Virus record (IMG/VR): IMGVR_UViG_3300037827_000181
Location: 1-29,570 of that record
From: a virus
Length of the DNA stretch: 29,570 nt
Reading direction: 5' to 3' (one strand)
This document shows positions 24,283 through 29,570 of this stretch, one piece after another. The first letter of the stretch is position 1, and the number at the start of each line of letters is the position of its first letter. The notes below the pieces were generated by a model that had not been told where the DNA came from, did no database searches, and worked only from the letters and a program-made list of their open reading frames with translations. The position numbers and the translations under genes are program-made.

Positions 24283-24633
24283 ATGATGCTCGCGTTCTTT
24301 TTGACTCACTGGTTTCAGTACAACTATCTCCCGCACGGTGAAGCGTGGTACCGCGCGGCGGACTGGCCGAACGCGATGATCGGTCTCGTTCTCGTCCCGC
24401 TCGGCTGGCTGTGGAGCAAGACAAAGTTCTGGCCCATTCGGCCGGTGACGAAAGGCATTGAGCACCTGCACGCCAAGCTCGACCAGCACCACAAGGAGCT
24501 GCACGCGCGTCTCGATGCGCATGAGGAGATGCACCGTGCGCACGCTGAGAAGCTTGACCGGCTCCTCGCCGCGCAGGGCATCGGTGAATCGCCCGCTGTT
24601 CACACCGAGCTACCGAAGGACGAAACGACATGA
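24283..24633 (+). CDS. membrane protein with coiled-coil tail, holin candidate
   Basis: 116 residues; GGAGAGGGAG at 24270-24279 precedes ATG 24283 (a second ATG follows directly). The hydrophobic sections are MLAFFLTHWFQYNYLP and MIGLVLVPLGWLW (residues 32-44). Residues 60-100 are a His/Glu-rich coiled coil (HLHAKLDQHHKELHARLDAH, EEMHRAHAEKLDRLL). This resembles small membrane proteins beside endolysin genes in actinophages. The stop overlaps an in-frame downstream ATG (ATGA), coupling it to the lysin reading frame. Confidence 0.55.
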   Translation: MMLAFFLTHWFQYNYLPHGEAWYRAADWPNAMIGLVLVPLGWLWSKTKFWPIRPVTKGIEHLHAKLDQHHKELHARLDAHEEMHRAHAEKLDRLLAAQGIGESPAVHTELPKDETT

Positions 24634-24725
24634 ACGTGGCCGCTGGGATGCCGCAGGGCAACCCCCTCTCCTCCCACGCGGCACCCAGCGGTCGCGACCA
24701 CCAATGCCGAAGGAAAGAAGGCGAT

Positions 24726-25214
24726 ATGACGAGAGTCGAGCGTGAACACTGGCTGACAGAGCACAACTTCCACAGTGTGGATGCGATTGTTGGCGCGGCG
24801 GAAGAGGGCGACCGGCCGACGGTTCAGCGGTGCGCTGCCCTGACGCTGAATGAGTCCTCGGGTGGCTTCAACGTCTATGGCCACGAAGGGGCTTCCCCCG
24901 AGCTTTACGGCCAGGGCGTCACCGAGGAGAACTACAAGGGCATCTATATCCCGAACCTGTGGCGGGGCCAGAATGGCATCGGCCCGTGCCAGCTCACCTC
25001 GGCCGGATACCAGCACGACGCCAACCGCCTCGGCGGTGTGTGGAATGCTTTCTGCAATTGCCGGGTGGGCTTCCGTCTGCTGCACGAACTGATCGAGCGC
25101 TACGGCGTTTGGGCGGGCGCGATGCACTACAACGGCTCGGGGCCAGCCGCCGAACGCTACGCCGACGAGTTCATCTCCCATGAACGAGCGCTGATCGCCG
25201 AGGGGCTGCGGTGA
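24726..25214 (+). CDS. endolysin, lysozyme-like (transglycosylase) domain
   Basis: 162 residues. ATG 24726 has AAGGAAAGAAGG upstream and is preferred. ATG 24630 is coupled by ATGA but would add 32 residues without domain features. Candidate catalytic Glu43 lies in LNESSGGFNVYGHEG, the actinophage transglycosylase pattern. Other landmarks are GVTEENYKGIY, GIGPCQLTSAGYQHDANRLG, GVWNAFCNCRVGFRLLHEL and HYNGSGPAAERYADEF. It cleaves glycan strands in the host wall at lysis. There is no signal peptide, so a holin is needed. It sits among several membrane protein genes. Confidence 0.82.
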   Translation: MTRVEREHWLTEHNFHSVDAIVGAAEEGDRPTVQRCAALTLNESSGGFNVYGHEGASPELYGQGVTEENYKGIYIPNLWRGQNGIGPCQLTSAGYQHDANRLGGVWNAFCNCRVGFRLLHELIERYGVWAGAMHYNGSGPAAERYADEFISHERALIAEGLR

Positions 25215-25378
25215 TGCCGTTAGTCAACGATCACTTACCCCCGGCGCCGTTAGTAAACGATAAGCCCGGGCTGTGCGCCGTACTGCCATTCCCGGTGCTC
25301 AAGCTCAACGCGAGCGAGCCGGTTGTGCCGCCGCGCGAATACGCCACCGTTCGCCGCCCGGAACCCCTGGCGGCCTAA
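25214..25378 (+). CDS. 54-residue protein after the endolysin
   Basis: ATG 25214 overlaps the endolysin stop (TGATG). The product MPLVNDHLPPAPLVNDKPGL continues with AVLPFPVLKLNASEPVVP and a basic end (VRRPEPLAA). It contains a PLVND sequence twice, nine residues apart. It is Pro-rich and has no membrane segment. No function known. Coupling and a clean reading frame between two good genes support it as real. Confidence 0.5.
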   Translation: MPLVNDHLPPAPLVNDKPGLCAVLPFPVLKLNASEPVVPPREYATVRRPEPLAA

Positions 25379-25396
25379 CCAAAGGAGAAGGAACCA

Positions 25397-25840
25397 GTGT
25401 TGAAACTGCCATCTTGGGCAACGACGATCCTCGGCCTCGCAGCCGGCTTCCTCGCCGTCCTCAACGAAGTCGCCTTCGGGTTCAACCCCACATGGCGTGG
25501 CTACCTGAGCGTCGTGTTGATCTTCCTCGCCGGCCTCGGGATCAGCCCGTTGGTGGGCTCCGCGTTCCGCGCGGCGTTGCATCTCTCGCCGGCGGCGAGC
25601 TTGGCGATCAGCTCAGGTCTTGCGGCGCTCGCGCTTGCTGTCCACACGTTCAGCCTCTCGGAAGGCTTGCGTGGGGTGTTGCAGGGTGTGTTGGCGTTCG
25701 CTACCGCGATCGGGTTCGCTCCGGCGGTCAACGTTGCCACGCTGTCGGCGAAGTCCGCGGTGCGTGTTGGGGTTGGCGCGACGCTGCTGGTGCTCGCCGT
25801 CGGCGGTTCGCTGTTCGTCGTGCTGTGGGCGGTGGTCTGA
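25397..25840 (+). CDS. holin-like protein with four membrane segments
   Basis: 147 residues from GTG 25397 with AAAGGAGAAGG upstream. Hydrophobic segments: about 8-26 (WATTILGLAAGFLAVL), 36-54 (LSVVLIFLAGLGISPLVG), 66-83 (LSPAASLAISSGLAALALAV), 92-110 (GVLQGVLAFATAIGFAP) and 122-145 (VGVGATLLVLAVGGSLFVVL). Four to five segments, small size and location between lysis genes fit a holin that permeabilises the membrane. No family motif confirms it. Confidence 0.6.
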   Translation: MLKLPSWATTILGLAAGFLAVLNEVAFGFNPTWRGYLSVVLIFLAGLGISPLVGSAFRAALHLSPAASLAISSGLAALALAVHTFSLSEGLRGVLQGVLAFATAIGFAPAVNVATLSAKSAVRVGVGATLLVLAVGGSLFVVLWAVV

Positions 25841-26152
25841 ATGAATCCCACCATCGGCCGCATCGTCCACCTGAAGCTCTCGGCGCACTGCGCGGAGGAG
25901 GTCAACCGGCGCCGCAACGACGCGAAGGGCGGCGAAGCTAGCGCCCGGAAAGACGGCACTCAGATCCACGCGGGATTCCCTGTCGCCGAGGGTGACGAGT
26001 TCCCGATGATCGTCTGCCGCGTGCGGTCGGAGACGACCGTCAACGGCCAGGTGTTCCTCGACGGCAACGACACGCTGTGGACCTCCAGCGTCGTTGAGGG
26101 CACGGAGCCCGGCACCTGGCATTGGCCGGAGCGCGAGGAGGTGACGTCGTGA
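25841..26152 (+). CDS. small conserved protein of the lysis region
   Basis: 103 residues; ATG follows the upstream stop directly. I recognise the pattern IGRIVHLKLSA near the start, FPVAEGDEFPMIVCRVRS in the middle and GTWHWPE at the end. It recurs in small actinophage proteins near lysins, where the core reads as a beta-barrel. Function unknown. Its stop overlaps the next GTG (GTGA), so it is coupled to the papain-like gene. Confidence 0.6.
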   Translation: MNPTIGRIVHLKLSAHCAEEVNRRRNDAKGGEASARKDGTQIHAGFPVAEGDEFPMIVCRVRSETTVNGQVFLDGNDTLWTSSVVEGTEPGTWHWPEREEVTS

Positions 26153-27057
26153 GCGTCCTATTCCACAGCGAGCGGCTGGGCGCCGACCTGCATGGGGGGA
26201 AGCTCCCGGCTTCACCGCTGCGCGCGGGCACGATCTGCTACACCGACATCCGTCCGGCGCTCGCCAAAGCCGGGCTCATCCCGACGATCCCGGAGCTGTT
26301 TGGCCACGGCCACGACTTCCCGCAGGGGAAGTGGCTGATGCTGGGCAACGGTCCACTCGGCGGTGAAGAAGGCACGCTGCCGCCGAACTGGAAGGCAGCA
26401 GCGGAAGGCGCCGGCAACTGCACGATCGCTGACTGCTTCCACACGCTGATGGAGGCGGAGAAGAACGCGGGCAAGCCGCTCTCACCCGTCGATGCGCGGT
26501 GCGCTATCGAAGCGTACGAGGCCCGCACGCTGGCCGCGAACGGCACGGCGTACAACCCCGAAACGGGGGAAGGCGACACTGGTCTCGAGATTCAGGCTGT
26601 CATCGAATGGCTGCTGCAGGAGGGGTGTAAGGACGCGAGCGGGGAGGCGCACAAGATCGCGTACTCGATCGCGCTGGAGCCGGGCAATGTGCAGCACTTG
26701 TGGGAGATGGTGTTCTTCACGGAGAAAGTGAAGATGGGGCTCGTGCTCTGCGAAGCGCAGATGACACAGTTCGACGCCGGACCCCAGCCGACATGGGATT
26801 ACGTGGCGGGCTCCCCGGAAATCGGTGGCCACGACACGCCCGCCGTCGGCAAGCTCGGCCTGTTGAGCTGGGCCGAGGACGTGTACTACACCCCGGCGTT
26901 CATCGAACACCAGAACGACGAGAGCTACGGCATCCTGCACCCCGAGCAGTTCGAGACAGACGGCAAGGACTACGAGGGCTACCAGGAGGGCGACATCGAG
27001 AAGCTGATGACCGAAATCGCCGCAGAGAAGCTCGGGGAGCTCCGGGCTGCCGCATGA
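26149..27057 (+). CDS. papain-like cysteine protease-fold protein
   Basis: 302 residues from GTG 26149 with GAGGAGG upstream. Candidate catalytic residues in the papain order are Cys91 (GNCTIADCF), His228 (GGHDTPAVG) and an acidic/polar residue near 240-244 (SWAEDVYYT). Intervening helices (EIQAVIEWLLQEGC) and the closing FIEHQNDESYGILH also fit the family I recall from phages. It may be a second wall-active enzyme (peptide cross-link cleavage) or a protease acting on host or virion. No signal peptide is visible. Position directly after endolysin and holin genes favours a lysis or wall role; a virion or host-takeover role is possible. Confidence 0.6.
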   Translation: MSVLFHSERLGADLHGGKLPASPLRAGTICYTDIRPALAKAGLIPTIPELFGHGHDFPQGKWLMLGNGPLGGEEGTLPPNWKAAAEGAGNCTIADCFHTLMEAEKNAGKPLSPVDARCAIEAYEARTLAANGTAYNPETGEGDTGLEIQAVIEWLLQEGCKDASGEAHKIAYSIALEPGNVQHLWEMVFFTEKVKMGLVLCEAQMTQFDAGPQPTWDYVAGSPEIGGHDTPAVGKLGLLSWAEDVYYTPAFIEHQNDESYGILHPEQFETDGKDYEGYQEGDIEKLMTEIAAEKLGELRAAA

Positions 27058-27329
27058 GGTTTTTCAAACGTTTCGCCGCACTAGAGCGGCGTGTAACCGC
27101 AATCGAAAGGGAACAAATGAACGAGAATGAACAGGTCACCGCGCTGGAAACCGCTGTCGGCAAGGTCGCCGAAGACCTCGCCACCGCAAAGACCACGTTG
27201 CAGACGGAGCTGGACGAACTCCAGACCAAGATCAACGAAGGCCAGCCCGTGGACCTCACGAAACTCACGGCAGCCGTGGACGCGCTCGACCCGGCCGTGC
27301 AGGCGCTGGGCGCCCTCAAACCCGAATAG
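27054..27329 (+). CDS. small coiled-coil protein
   Basis: 91 residues from ATG 27054, coupled by ATGA. ATG 27117 with AAAGGGA is an alternative start. The sequence is a heptad-like coiled coil (RFAALERRVTAIEREQ, QVTALETAVGKVAEDLATAK, TTLQTELDELQTKINE) with a Leu/Ala-rich end. Small coiled-coil proteins in this place are common in these genomes. Function unknown. Confidence 0.55.
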   Translation: MRFFKRFAALERRVTAIEREQMNENEQVTALETAVGKVAEDLATAKTTLQTELDELQTKINEGQPVDLTKLTAAVDALDPAVQALGALKPE

Positions 27330-27334
27330 GGCTC

Positions 27335-27508
27335 ATGAGCCGCTACCTTCAGCTCGTCGAATACGCCGACCCCAAGGAGTGGCACGGCCCCACGTACGCC
27401 ATGTTCGAGGGGGAAACCCGGCGTACTGAAGGCGGGAAACTCTGGTGTCGTGTGTGGTGCCTGTGGCACGGGTGGGGATGGTTGCCCGTGCGGGCGCCTA
27501 GCGCTTAG
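27335..27508 (+). CDS. 57-residue Trp-rich protein
   Basis: ATG 27335 follows the previous stop by five bases with no strong ribosome binding site. The product ends LWCRVWCLWHGWGWLPVRAP, with six Trp and two Cys in about 20 residues. The N-terminal part is MSRYLQLVEYADPKEWHGPT. The composition is very unusual and is not expected for a random frame, although the lack of a ribosome binding site lowers confidence. It could insert into or disturb membranes. No homolog known to me. Confidence 0.45.
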   Translation: MSRYLQLVEYADPKEWHGPTYAMFEGETRRTEGGKLWCRVWCLWHGWGWLPVRAPSA

Positions 27509-27529
27509 CGATCCATCACTGGACTGTAC

Positions 27530-27546
27530 CCCGTCGGTGCGACGGG
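27530..27546 (+). promoter_or_regulatory. 7-bp perfect hairpin
   Basis: CCCGTCG (27530-27536), loop GTG, CGACGGG (27540-27546). It lies between the Trp-rich gene and the Rpf-like gene and is followed by AAAG, not T. Possible RNA processing or pause element. Confidence 0.3.
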
Positions 27547-27616
27547 AAAGCGCCTGCGATCGGCGGGGCGTGACCGGCCCGGGCAGCGCCCGAGGCACAG
27601 CTAAGAGGAGGTATCG

Positions 27617-27712
27617 ATGTCATCGCGGCTGTACTCACATCGCTCGTACTGGCGGCGCTTTTGGCGCCGGCTACCCAACCCGGGGTACATGCCGGGGGCT
27701 GCCGCTGCGTAG
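27617..27712 (+). CDS. 31-codon frame at the start of the Rpf-like gene, likely frameshifted start
   Basis: AAGAGGAGG (27603-27611) at proper distance precedes ATG 27617. The frame reads MSSRLYSHRSYWRRFWRR and stops at 27710-27712. In the -1 frame the same bases encode a signal-peptide-like hydrophobic stretch (IAAVLTSLVLAALLAPA) that continues into the Rpf-like domain. A single base loss after the ATG, for example a G in ATGGTC, would put start and signal peptide in frame. It may therefore be a leader ORF, a phase mutation or a sequence error. The basic Arg-rich N-terminus has no clear meaning. Confidence 0.35.
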   Translation: MSSRLYSHRSYWRRFWRRLPNPGYMPGAAAA

Positions 27713-28065
27713 CACCGGTTCCGATTTTGGGCTCACGATCGTGGAGGCAAAATCGGAACCACGGGACTGAACACCCGGTCAAGCATCGCCACCGGAGCGT
27801 CTTCGACCGCTTCAACCTCTGCGTAGCCAACCACGAGGCCGGCGAACCGGGCTCAGAGTCCCCGCGCACCGTGGACTGGCACATCGTCGATCCGCCCTAC
27901 CAGGGTGGTTTCCAGTGGGACCCAAGTACATGGGCTGCTGCCGGTGGCCTCCGGTACGGCTCAGCGTCGGGCGCGAGCCCCGAAGACCAGACGCGGGTCT
28001 TCGATCACTACGAGCCGGGCGATCCCGGCGCATGGCCGATGAGCGTCCCGGCGTGCAGCGGATAA
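27661..28065 (+). CDS. Rpf-like (lysozyme-like) domain protein with out-of-frame start
   Basis: Residues after about 45 form a resuscitation-promoting-factor or transglycosylase-type domain: FDRFNLCVANHEAGEP with candidate catalytic Glu in NHEAG, DWHIVDPPYQGGFQWDPSTW, EDQTRVFDHYEPGDPGAWPM and VPACSG. Such domains cleave peptidoglycan or bind it. The frame contains no ATG; TTG 27661 would start within the signal peptide. The frame upstream to 27574 has no ATG, GTG or TTG either. The true start is probably the ATG at 27617 with a missing base. The Pro/Gly and Arg-rich linker between signal and domain encodes the 44-bp palindrome at 27717-27760. It could act in lysis or in host wall remodelling. 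Confidence 0.6.
   Translation: MAPATQPGVHAGGCRCVAPVPILGSRSWRQNRNHGTEHPVKHRHRSVFDRFNLCVANHEAGEPGSESPRTVDWHIVDPPYQGGFQWDPSTWAAAGGLRYGSASGASPEDQTRVFDHYEPGDPGAWPMSVPACSG
27717..27760 (+). repeat. 44-bp rod-like inverted repeat
   Basis: GGTTCCGATTTTG (27717-27729) and CAAAATCGGAACC (27748-27760) are exact complements, 13 bp. The 18-base loop holds a second perfect palindrome, CACGATCGTG (27734-27743). The whole can fold as a long rod in RNA or extrude as a cruciform. It lies inside the linker of the Rpf-like gene, five bases after the end of the short leader frame. Possible recombination site, att half-site or regulatory structure; it is too regular to be chance. Confidence 0.7.
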
Positions 28066-28066
28066 G

Positions 28067-28080
28067 TACCAACGTTGGTA
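28067..28080. promoter_or_regulatory. perfect 14-bp palindrome, operator candidate
   Basis: TACCAACGTTGGTA is a perfect dyad immediately after the stop of the Rpf-like gene and ten bases ahead of the AGGAGG site of the next small gene. The size suits a dimeric repressor. A winged-helix protein is encoded at 28745-29005 and a LuxR-type protein at 12525-12935. A link to either is speculative. Confidence 0.5.
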
Positions 28081-28102
28081 AAAACGAACAGGAGGATCAC
28101 CC

Positions 28103-28210
28103 ATGACTAAACTCATCGCGTGGTATCGCAAGCGTCGCATCTACCAGGCCGAGGCCATTCTCGGCCTGAGCCCTGCGGACATCGACTTCATCGTGGCGCA
28201 CCGCCGTTGA
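28103..28210 (+). CDS. 35-residue basic protein
   Basis: AGGAGG (28090-28095) precedes ATG 28103 at seven bases. Sequence MTKLIAWYRKRRIYQAEAIL, then GLSPADIDFIVAHRR. A basic amphipathic helix is followed by a short polar helix. Strong ribosome binding site and upstream palindrome support expression. No function known; small basic proteins at this position may bind DNA or regulators. Confidence 0.55.
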   Translation: MTKLIAWYRKRRIYQAEAILGLSPADIDFIVAHRR

Positions 28211-28228
28211 TCGACTTCGGCCGGCGCG

Positions 28229-28257
28229 TTGAGCGCGTCCAAGTCGTAAAGTAGACT
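28229..28257 (+). promoter_or_regulatory. promoter for a leaderless small gene
   Basis: TTGAGC (28229-28234), 17-base spacer, TAGACT (28252-28257), then six bases and the ATG at 28264. The transcript should begin at the start codon. There is no ribosome binding site upstream, consistent with leaderless translation, which is frequent in Actinomycetota. Confidence 0.6.
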
Positions 28258-28263
28258 CGGCGC

Positions 28264-28434
28264 ATGCTTGATCGGCTGTGGGAGGACTTCTTCGGGGTGA
28301 TCGATCGGTTGGTGGATCGTGCGACCGAGGCGCTCACACCCTACGTTGGCGACGTGTGGGCCGGGACGCTGGTGGTGTGCTCCCCGATGTTCGGCTGCCT
28401 GCTGCTGGTCTGTCTCGTGATCGACCTTCGTTGA
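28264..28434 (+). CDS. 56-residue single-pass membrane protein
   Basis: ATG 28264 follows the -10 box by six bases. Residues 1-30 are an amphipathic helix (MLDRLWEDFFGVIDRLVDRA). Residues 32-53 form a transmembrane segment (WAGTLVVCSPMFGCLLLVCL) with three Cys. The small size and promoter suggest an early-expressed membrane effector. No family recognised. Confidence 0.55.
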   Translation: MLDRLWEDFFGVIDRLVDRATEALTPYVGDVWAGTLVVCSPMFGCLLLVCLVIDLR

Positions 28435-28496
28435 GCGCGTCCGGTGCGGGGATGGTATCCACGGGGGGATCTCGGGTAGTGTTGGTGTTGCGAGAC

Positions 28497-28525
28497 TTGT
28501 GCGCGACCATTGGTTGCGCTAGGTT
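28497..28525 (+). promoter_or_regulatory. weak promoter ahead of a terminator, possible short RNA
   Basis: TTGTGC (28497-28502), 17-base spacer, TAGGTT (28520-28525). A transcript from about 28532 would end after 50 bases at the terminator 28541-28584. It may give a short RNA or nothing; the hexamers are weak. Confidence 0.3.
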
Positions 28526-28540
28526 ATCGCCATTGTTGCT

Positions 28541-28584
28541 GCCACCCTTCCCGTGTTCTAGCGCGGGAATGGGTGGCCTTTTTT
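28541..28584 (+). terminator. intrinsic terminator
   Basis: GCCACCCTTCCCG pairs with CGGGAATGGGTGGC with one bulged base, and six T follow (28579-28584). It probably ends the transcript of the small genes upstream and isolates the winged-helix gene. Confidence 0.85.
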
Positions 28585-28744
28585 GTTGGGTGGGAAACGC
28601 TATCGGTAGTGGGTCAGTTTGAGAATCGGCCCCATGGGGGTCGTTGAAGGGTCTACGCTGCGCGGCATCCATAGCCAACAGCGGCCCCGGCGCGGGCTGG
28701 AACCCAACGCCGGAGCCTGAGCACAAAGGAGCAGTGACTCCCCT
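28585..28744. other. spacer before the winged-helix gene
   Basis: About 160 bases without a credible gene. It contains a 10-bp palindrome CCCCATGGGG (28630-28639), which could be an operator, and the AAAGGAG site (28725-28731) of the next gene, though it lies 13 bases from the start. No promoter with good hexamers was found. With the region just before it, this makes a stretch of about 310 bases without an identified gene. Confidence 0.4.
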
Positions 28745-29005
28745 ATGCCTGACCAGAACCCTACCCCTGATCCCGTCGCCGAAGCCAACGCGATCGAGCG
28801 CGACGTGCTCTACCTGCTGACCGGGGGCGACTCCCCGCTCTGGTCCGTCTGGGACCTCGCGCGCGCGACCGAGCGCGGCAAGTGCGTCAAAGACACGATC
28901 CGGTCCCTGCGTGTTAATGGCCTCGTCAACCAGACGAGCGACGGCCACGTGTTCGCCACGCGGGCCGCGTTCCGCATGGTGCAGATCGTCGGCGTCATCA
29001 ACTGA
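28745..29005 (+). CDS. small winged-helix DNA-binding protein
   Basis: 86 residues from ATG 28745; AAAGGAG lies 13 bases upstream, which is long. Residues 16-86 match a compact winged helix: ERDVLYLLTGGDSPLWSVWD (helix 1 and 2), DTIRSLRVNGLVNQTSDGHV (recognition helix and wing), FATRAAFRMVQIVGVI. The pattern 'x-V-x-D-x-I-R-S-L-R-x-x-G-L-V' is typical of MarR/ArsR-type or replication wHTH modules. It may be a phage regulator. Converges with the HicB-like gene. Confidence 0.65.
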   Translation: MPDQNPTPDPVAEANAIERDVLYLLTGGDSPLWSVWDLARATERGKCVKDTIRSLRVNGLVNQTSDGHVFATRAAFRMVQIVGVIN

Positions 29006-29008
29006 CGA

Positions 29009-29052
29009 CGCCCCGAGCGGGGCGCCGCGCTGCCGTCCGGGCGTGGCGCCCC
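29009..29052. terminator. competing GC hairpins between convergent genes
   Basis: CGCCCC (29009-29014) pairs with GGGGCG (29019-29024) across GAGC. GGGGCGCC (29019-29026) can alternatively pair with GGCGCCCC (29045-29052). The two are mutually exclusive. No T-run, so a bidirectional pause or terminator is only likely. Confidence 0.4.
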
Positions 29053-29065
29053 ACACCTCGCCGAG

Positions 29066-29335
29066 CTATGCGGGTACGAGCAGTCTGAGCTGATCAACGC
29101 ACGCGGCGGCATGCGGTGGCGCGGCCTTCTTTGCGCCCGGGGGCACGACCTGCTCTATGTGCGTCGCTGCGACAGAATCCTCCGTGTAGAGAATCCATGC
29201 CTCGGCGAGCGCCTCCGTAAGTTCGTCCAGGGTCTCGCCGGATGCGAACAAGCCGGGATGGCTTGGGACCTCGGCCCAATACATGCCGTCTTCGCAATGG
29301 ACCTGCGCCTGGAGCGTTACTTGCTTGTCCTGCAC
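29066..29335 (-). CDS. HicB-like antitoxin-type protein without a visible HicA
   Basis: 89 residues from GTG 29335. GGAGG (complement of 29345-29349) lies nine bases upstream and a -10 box is further up, so this start is preferred to an ATG at 29515 that would add 60 unlikely residues. The body follows the HicB partial RNase H fold: KQVTLQAQVHCEDGMYWAEV, PSHPGLFASGETLDELTEAL, AEAWILYTEDSVA. No HicA-like frame was seen next to it within the window. It may be an orphan antitoxin that neutralises a host HicA or acts as a repressor. Its C-terminus is basic and Ala/Pro-rich. Confidence 0.7.
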   Translation of the reverse strand: MQDKQVTLQAQVHCEDGMYWAEVPSHPGLFASGETLDELTEALAEAWILYTEDSVAATHIEQVVPPGAKKAAPPHAAACVDQLRLLVPA

Positions 29336-29365
29336 CGTGTAGAGCCTCCGAGTTCTCGTCTTGGC

Positions 29366-29371
29366 ATCATA
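29366..29371 (-). promoter_or_regulatory. -10 box for the HicB-like gene
   Basis: TATGAT on the minus strand, giving a transcript with about a 25-30 base leader that includes the GGAGG site. The -35 region is weak. Supports the GTG start at 29335. Confidence 0.45.
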
Positions 29372-29570
29372 GACCAGCCTGCTTGCGTATCGACGCGGCA
29401 AGCCCAGGACCGTAGTCTCGGCCCTTGTGTCTCGGCAAAGTGACTCCAAATCTCGGGCTGGGGGGTACGGGCGGAGAAGCGCCCTGGCCCCAAAATGATG
29501 GGTCGGGGGTAGCACCCGCCCCGAACTCGCCCGGGAATCACAGTTAGGTTGCGGGTCGCTTTCTAGAGGC
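29372..29570. other. right edge, no gene resolved
   Basis: About 200 bases upstream of the HicB-like gene. A minus-strand frame runs on from the HicB-like protein to 29515 but looks non-coding. I see no HicA-type frame. A gene could enter from the right edge; none is visible. Confidence 0.35.

Noticed and set aside
24254-24766. N-terminal extension of the antisense gene at 23972-24253
   Set aside because: Sequence is Ser/Arg/Ala-rich and is the reverse of two good plus-strand genes; the short form with a -10 box is better supported.
27450-27770. 106-codon plus-strand frame
   Set aside because: Overlaps the Trp-rich gene and the Rpf-like gene, with a composition rich in Arg, Gly and Cys; the other frames are better supported.
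29336-29515. 60-residue N-terminal extension of the HicB-like protein
   Set aside because: The GTG at 29335 has a good ribosome binding site and a -10 box upstream; the extension lacks domain features.
1-29570. tRNA genes or CRISPR arrays
   Set aside because: No cloverleaf with a T-arm GGTTCGA-type motif and no regular spaced repeats were seen. The inverted repeat at 27717 contains GGTTCC but has no tRNA structure.

Overview
The window is the late half of a tailed, siphovirus-type phage (or prophage) genome of a high-GC Gram-positive host. Several protein families are the ones typical of actinobacteriophages: a capsid maturation protease with a long C-terminal domain, a major capsid protein with an N-terminal coiled coil, a cysteine-containing head protein, a head-tail adaptor, and a transglycosylase endolysin. 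Actinomycetota is therefore the likely host group. A soil Thermoleophilia-like host is possible from the style of the secreted moron protein, but that is only a guess. No integrase, terminase, portal, tRNA or CRISPR array is visible; portal and terminase probably lie to the left.

Layout. (1) 1-7692, head and connector: protease, major capsid protein with its own promoter and structured leader, two structural proteins carrying inserted Ig/FN3-like domains (the second a candidate tail-tube protein), head-tail adaptor, a small conserved protein and a tail-terminator-like protein. (2) 7710-12478, an adsorption block in an unusual place ahead of the tape-measure gene: beta-helix spike, small beta protein, fibre and a WG-rich beta protein. 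(3) 12525-18192, tail assembly: LuxR-type HTH protein, gp10-like tail completion protein, G and GT chaperones in two overlapping frames, and a 1357-residue tape measure with an embedded lysozyme. (4) 18221-18975, an antisense moron with a lipoprotein and a secreted protein. (5) 19090-23119, the tail tip: Dit-like fusion, Tal-like hub and two receptor-binding candidates. (6) 23251-28065, lysis region: several membrane proteins, endolysin, papain-like protein and an Rpf-like domain protein, with an antisense gene inside. (7) 28067-29570, small genes with promoters, a terminator, a winged-helix protein and an antisense HicB-like protein; this looks like the border of a regulatory region.

Most plus-strand genes are coupled by ATGA, GTGA or TGATG overlaps, so they are expected to be expressed as long late operons. 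The most interesting points are: two copies of a hairpin-plus-box leader in front of the tail-tip and lysis units; an antisense lipoprotein/secreted pair next to the tape measure (candidate superinfection exclusion); modules shared between distant virion proteins; a signal peptide that lies out of frame with its start codon, beside a 44-bp rod-like palindrome; and promoters that place the transcript start on the start codon (leaderless).
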